A stretch of 8,250 nucleotides of DNA, taken from Acidaminococcaceae bacterium. Lineage in GTDB: Bacteria > Bacillota > Negativicutes > Acidaminococcales > Acidaminococcaceae. The DNA is taken from contig JAKSOM010000038.1 in NCBI GenBank assembly GCA_024405585.1, positions 1-8,250 of the forward strand. Direction: 5' to 3'. The notes below the pieces were generated by a model, which did no database searches, was not told the origin of the DNA, and was given only the letters and a program-made list of their open reading frames with translations. Below are positions 6,638-8,250 of this stretch, piece after piece. The stretch's first letter is position 1; each line of letters opens with the position of its first letter. The position numbers were made by a program, and so were the translations under genes.

Positions 6638-7199
6638 TTACAGTTTGTATTTGGTGACGGATGAGGGATATCCGGATTTGCTATCACGTTTGCAAAAAGT
6701 TTTGGATGAACAACCGGTTACATTGGTTCAATATCGGGCCAAGCATAAGACCTTGGGGGAACAAATTAAGGAAGCAACTGTATTAAAAAAGGTTTGTGAT
6801 GAGCATAAAATCCCGTTGATTGTTGATGACGGGGTGGATGTGGCAATAGCCGTGGGGGCGGCAGGGGTGCATTTGGGGCAGGATGATATGCCCTGTAGGG
6901 AAGCACGTGCCCTTCTCGGTCCGGATAAAATCATTGGTGTTACTGTACACAATGTGGATCAGGCCCTGGAGGCCCAAAGGGACGGGGCGGATTACCTGGG
7001 GGCGGGTGCGGTTTATCCCACCACCACGAAGAATGATGTGGAAGTGATGGGGTTGAAATTATTGGGACAGATTTGTCGCAGTGTTACCATTCCTGTGGTA
7101 GGAATTGGTGGTATAAATTTTATGAATCGGGATGAAGTGTTGCGGCAGGGGGCAAAAGGAGTGGCCATGGTGACCGCACTGTTGGGGGAAGTATGTTGA
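6630..7199 (+). CDS. thiE: Thiamine-phosphate synthase
   Basis: TIM-barrel enzyme that couples HMP diphosphate to thiazole phosphate, giving thiamine phosphate and pyrophosphate. Visible along the barrel: YLVTD (7-11), VQYRAK (33-38), IVDDGVDVAIAVGAAGVHLGQDD (64-86), the VTVH strand end (104-107), GADYLGAGAVYPTTTK (119-134, diphosphate and thiazole-phosphate site), VVGIGGI (156-162) and GVAMVTALLG (177-186). At 189 residues it is somewhat shorter than the common 205-215. The usual IND of the pyrimidine-diphosphate site reads VDD here, a conservative change. TenI, a related thiazole tautomerase, is the main alternative, but the full QYRAK and GQDD motifs and the position after thiD-thiM favour ThiE. 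The ATG overlaps thiM by eight bases and has no good Shine-Dalgarno, suggesting translational coupling. No ThiL or other TMP kinase gene is in the window. Confidence 0.92.
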   Translation: MIDYSLYLVTDEGYPDLLSRLQKVLDEQPVTLVQYRAKHKTLGEQIKEATVLKKVCDEHKIPLIVDDGVDVAIAVGAAGVHLGQDDMPCREARALLGPDKIIGVTVHNVDQALEAQRDGADYLGAGAVYPTTTKNDVEVMGLKLLGQICRSVTIPVVGIGGINFMNRDEVLRQGAKGVAMVTALLGEVC

Positions 7200-7849
7200 A
7201 TTTGTCGAACCGTCAACAGAATATTGCGGAAATAGTTCGGTTGGAGGGCCCCATTACGGGGGAGCAGATTGCCCAGCGTTTGCATGTGACCAGGGCTGCC
7301 CTGCGCAGCGATTTGGCCATTTTGATTATGAGCGGCATTCTGGATGCCAGACCCAAGGTTGGCTATTATTTTACTGGTAAAAACACGCTTGGACTTTTGG
7401 TTGAGGAAATAAGTTCTATTTTGGTGCAGGATGTACAATCCCTGCCGGTGGCCGTTAGCGAGAAAGCTACAGCCAAGGAAGTGGTTTTTAAGATGTTTAC
7501 GGAAGATGTGGGGAGCGTGTATGTGCTTAACGAAAGGGGCCTTTTGTCCGGAGTGGTTTCCAGAAAAGATTTATTGAAGTTTGCGGTGAACAACAATCAG
7601 GATTTGGGTGAAATCCCGGTGGTTTTAGTTATGACCCAGGTCAGTAAGATTGTTTACGTCCGTCCGGAGGACAGTGTGGTGAGCGCCGCCTGCAAGCTGA
7701 TAGATAATGAAATTGATTCCTTGCCCGTGGTGAAGGTGATTGATACGGGCAGGCACGATTATGAAATAATTGGAAGAATTACTAAGACCAATTTGACCAG
7801 GGTTTTGGTGGAATTGGCTGAGGGAAGAGGAGGACATTACGATGGATAA
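7193..7849 (+). CDS. ccpN: CcpN-family transcriptional repressor with tandem CBS domains
   Basis: Homologue of Bacillus subtilis CcpN (YqzB), which represses gluconeogenic genes (gapB, pckA) and the small RNA SR1 during growth on sugars and senses adenine nucleotides. The 218 residues match the family in layout: a winged helix-turn-helix at about 6-60 (NRQQNIAEIV, GPITGEQIA, VTRAALRSDLAILIMSGILDARPKVGYYFTG), then CBS domain 1 (about 78-135, SVYVLNERGLLSGVVSRKDLL) and CBS domain 2 (about 143-205, DSLPVV, IIGRITKTNLTRVLVEL). The HTH-to-CBS junction closely resembles the Bacillus protein as I recall it. The ATG overlaps thiE by seven bases; GGGGGA at 7184-7189 is a close-set binding site. It overlaps the PPDK regulatory gene by eight bases, the same gene order as ccpN-yqfL in Bacillus. 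Its regulon in this organism is inferred, and control of the operon it sits in is possible but unproven. Confidence 0.93.
   Translation: MLNLSNRQQNIAEIVRLEGPITGEQIAQRLHVTRAALRSDLAILIMSGILDARPKVGYYFTGKNTLGLLVEEISSILVQDVQSLPVAVSEKATAKEVVFKMFTEDVGSVYVLNERGLLSGVVSRKDLLKFAVNNNQDLGEIPVVLVMTQVSKIVYVRPEDSVVSAACKLIDNEIDSLPVVKVIDTGRHDYEIIGRITKTNLTRVLVELAEGRGGHYDG
7827..7834 (+). promoter_or_regulatory. Strong ribosome binding site of the PPDK regulatory gene
   Basis: GAGGAGGA, 7 bases before the ATG at 7842, lies within the last ccpN codons. It is the strongest Shine-Dalgarno among the overlapping junctions, so this gene may be translated more independently than thiD or thiE. Confidence 0.8.
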
Positions 7850-8250
7850 GAAAGAGAGGGTTCCTGTGATTTATGCGGTTTCTGATTCCGTGGGTGAAAC
7901 ATCCGAATCGGTTATCAGGGCCACTACAAGCCAGTTTGTGGGGGAAAAATTTGAGACGGTGCGTATCCCTTATGTGCAGGACATTGACCAGGTGGATCAG
8001 GTGATGAATGATGCGGCAAAATACAATGCCATTGTTTGCTACACCATGGTTTCGCCGGTGTTGCGGGAACATCTTGTGGATAAGGCCGTGGAATTGGATG
8101 TGCAGATTGTGGATGTGTTGGGCCCCATGATCAAAGCTATCGAGAATGCCACCGGTCTGTTGCCGAAGAACAAGGCGGGTTTGGTGCATTCCCTGGACCA
8201 TGAATATTTCAAGCGGGCGGAGGCGGTGGAGTTCGCCGTCAAATACGATG
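7842..8250 (+). CDS. yqfL: Pyruvate,phosphate dikinase regulatory protein (bifunctional kinase/phosphorylase), N-terminal 136 residues
   Basis: Member of the PSRP/DUF299 family (YqfL in Bacillus, PDRP in plants and Listeria, PpsR in E. coli for PEP synthase). These enzymes inactivate PPDK by ADP-dependent phosphorylation of a threonine next to the catalytic histidine and reactivate it by Pi-dependent dephosphorylation, setting pyruvate-to-PEP flux. The frame is open from ATG 7842 to the window end; the family is about 270 residues, so roughly half is present. Diagnostic segments: VIYAVSDSVGETSESVIRAT (9-28), RIPYVQD (41-47), the VSPVLREHL stretch (70-78), VDVLGPM (90-96), GLVHSLDHEYFKRAEAVEFAVKYD (113-136). 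The P-loop-like motif that should follow is beyond the window. The start is fixed by the GAGGAGGA site, and the ATG overlaps the ccpN stop. ppdK itself is not seen and may lie downstream or elsewhere. Confidence 0.95.
   Translation, partial: MDKKERVPVIYAVSDSVGETSESVIRATTSQFVGEKFETVRIPYVQDIDQVDQVMNDAAKYNAIVCYTMVSPVLREHLVDKAVELDVQIVDVLGPMIKAIENATGLLPKNKAGLVHSLDHEYFKRAEAVEFAVKYD

Overview
This is bacterial chromosomal DNA, gene-dense and entirely on the + strand. Base composition looks close to balanced (not counted). Leucine codons lean heavily to TTG in every gene, including the unrecognised one, so nothing here looks recently imported. The pairing of a CcpN-type repressor with a pyruvate,phosphate dikinase (PPDK) regulatory protein is known from Bacillus (ccpN-yqfL) and points to Bacillota. 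A member of the Negativicutes or a clostridial lineage is plausible, but the genus cannot be fixed from the sequence.

Layout: (1) 2-1807, the C-terminal two thirds of alanyl-tRNA synthetase (alaS). (2) 1808-2006, a non-coding spacer made almost wholly of repeat-like DNA: a short 7-bp-period tract and two consecutive imperfect inverted repeats of about 73 bp each. (3) 2031-2933, a soluble protein of about 300 residues that I do not recognise. (4) 2934-3039, a second spacer opening with another 7-bp-period tract. (5) 3040-8250, a compact six-gene run in which every junction overlaps by 1 to 8 bases: tkt (transketolase), thiD, thiM, thiE, ccpN and the start of the PPDK regulatory protein gene (yqfL family), which runs off the window.

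The last block makes metabolic sense. ThiD, ThiM and ThiE together convert salvaged hydroxymethylpyrimidine and hydroxyethylthiazole to thiamine phosphate, the precursor of thiamine diphosphate, which is the cofactor of the transketolase encoded first. No thiC, thiG, thiS or thiH is present, and I see no THI-box riboswitch before tkt. The operon then continues into two regulators of the pyruvate/phosphoenolpyruvate node: CcpN, a repressor of gluconeogenic genes in Bacillus, and the bifunctional kinase/phosphorylase that switches PPDK. The theme is cofactor supply for, and direction of, central carbon flux.

I see no CRISPR array, tRNA, rRNA, transposase, phage gene or defence system. The less ordinary parts are the tkt-thi-ccpN-yqfL arrangement, the unrecognised 300-residue protein, and the repeat-like spacers on both sides of it.
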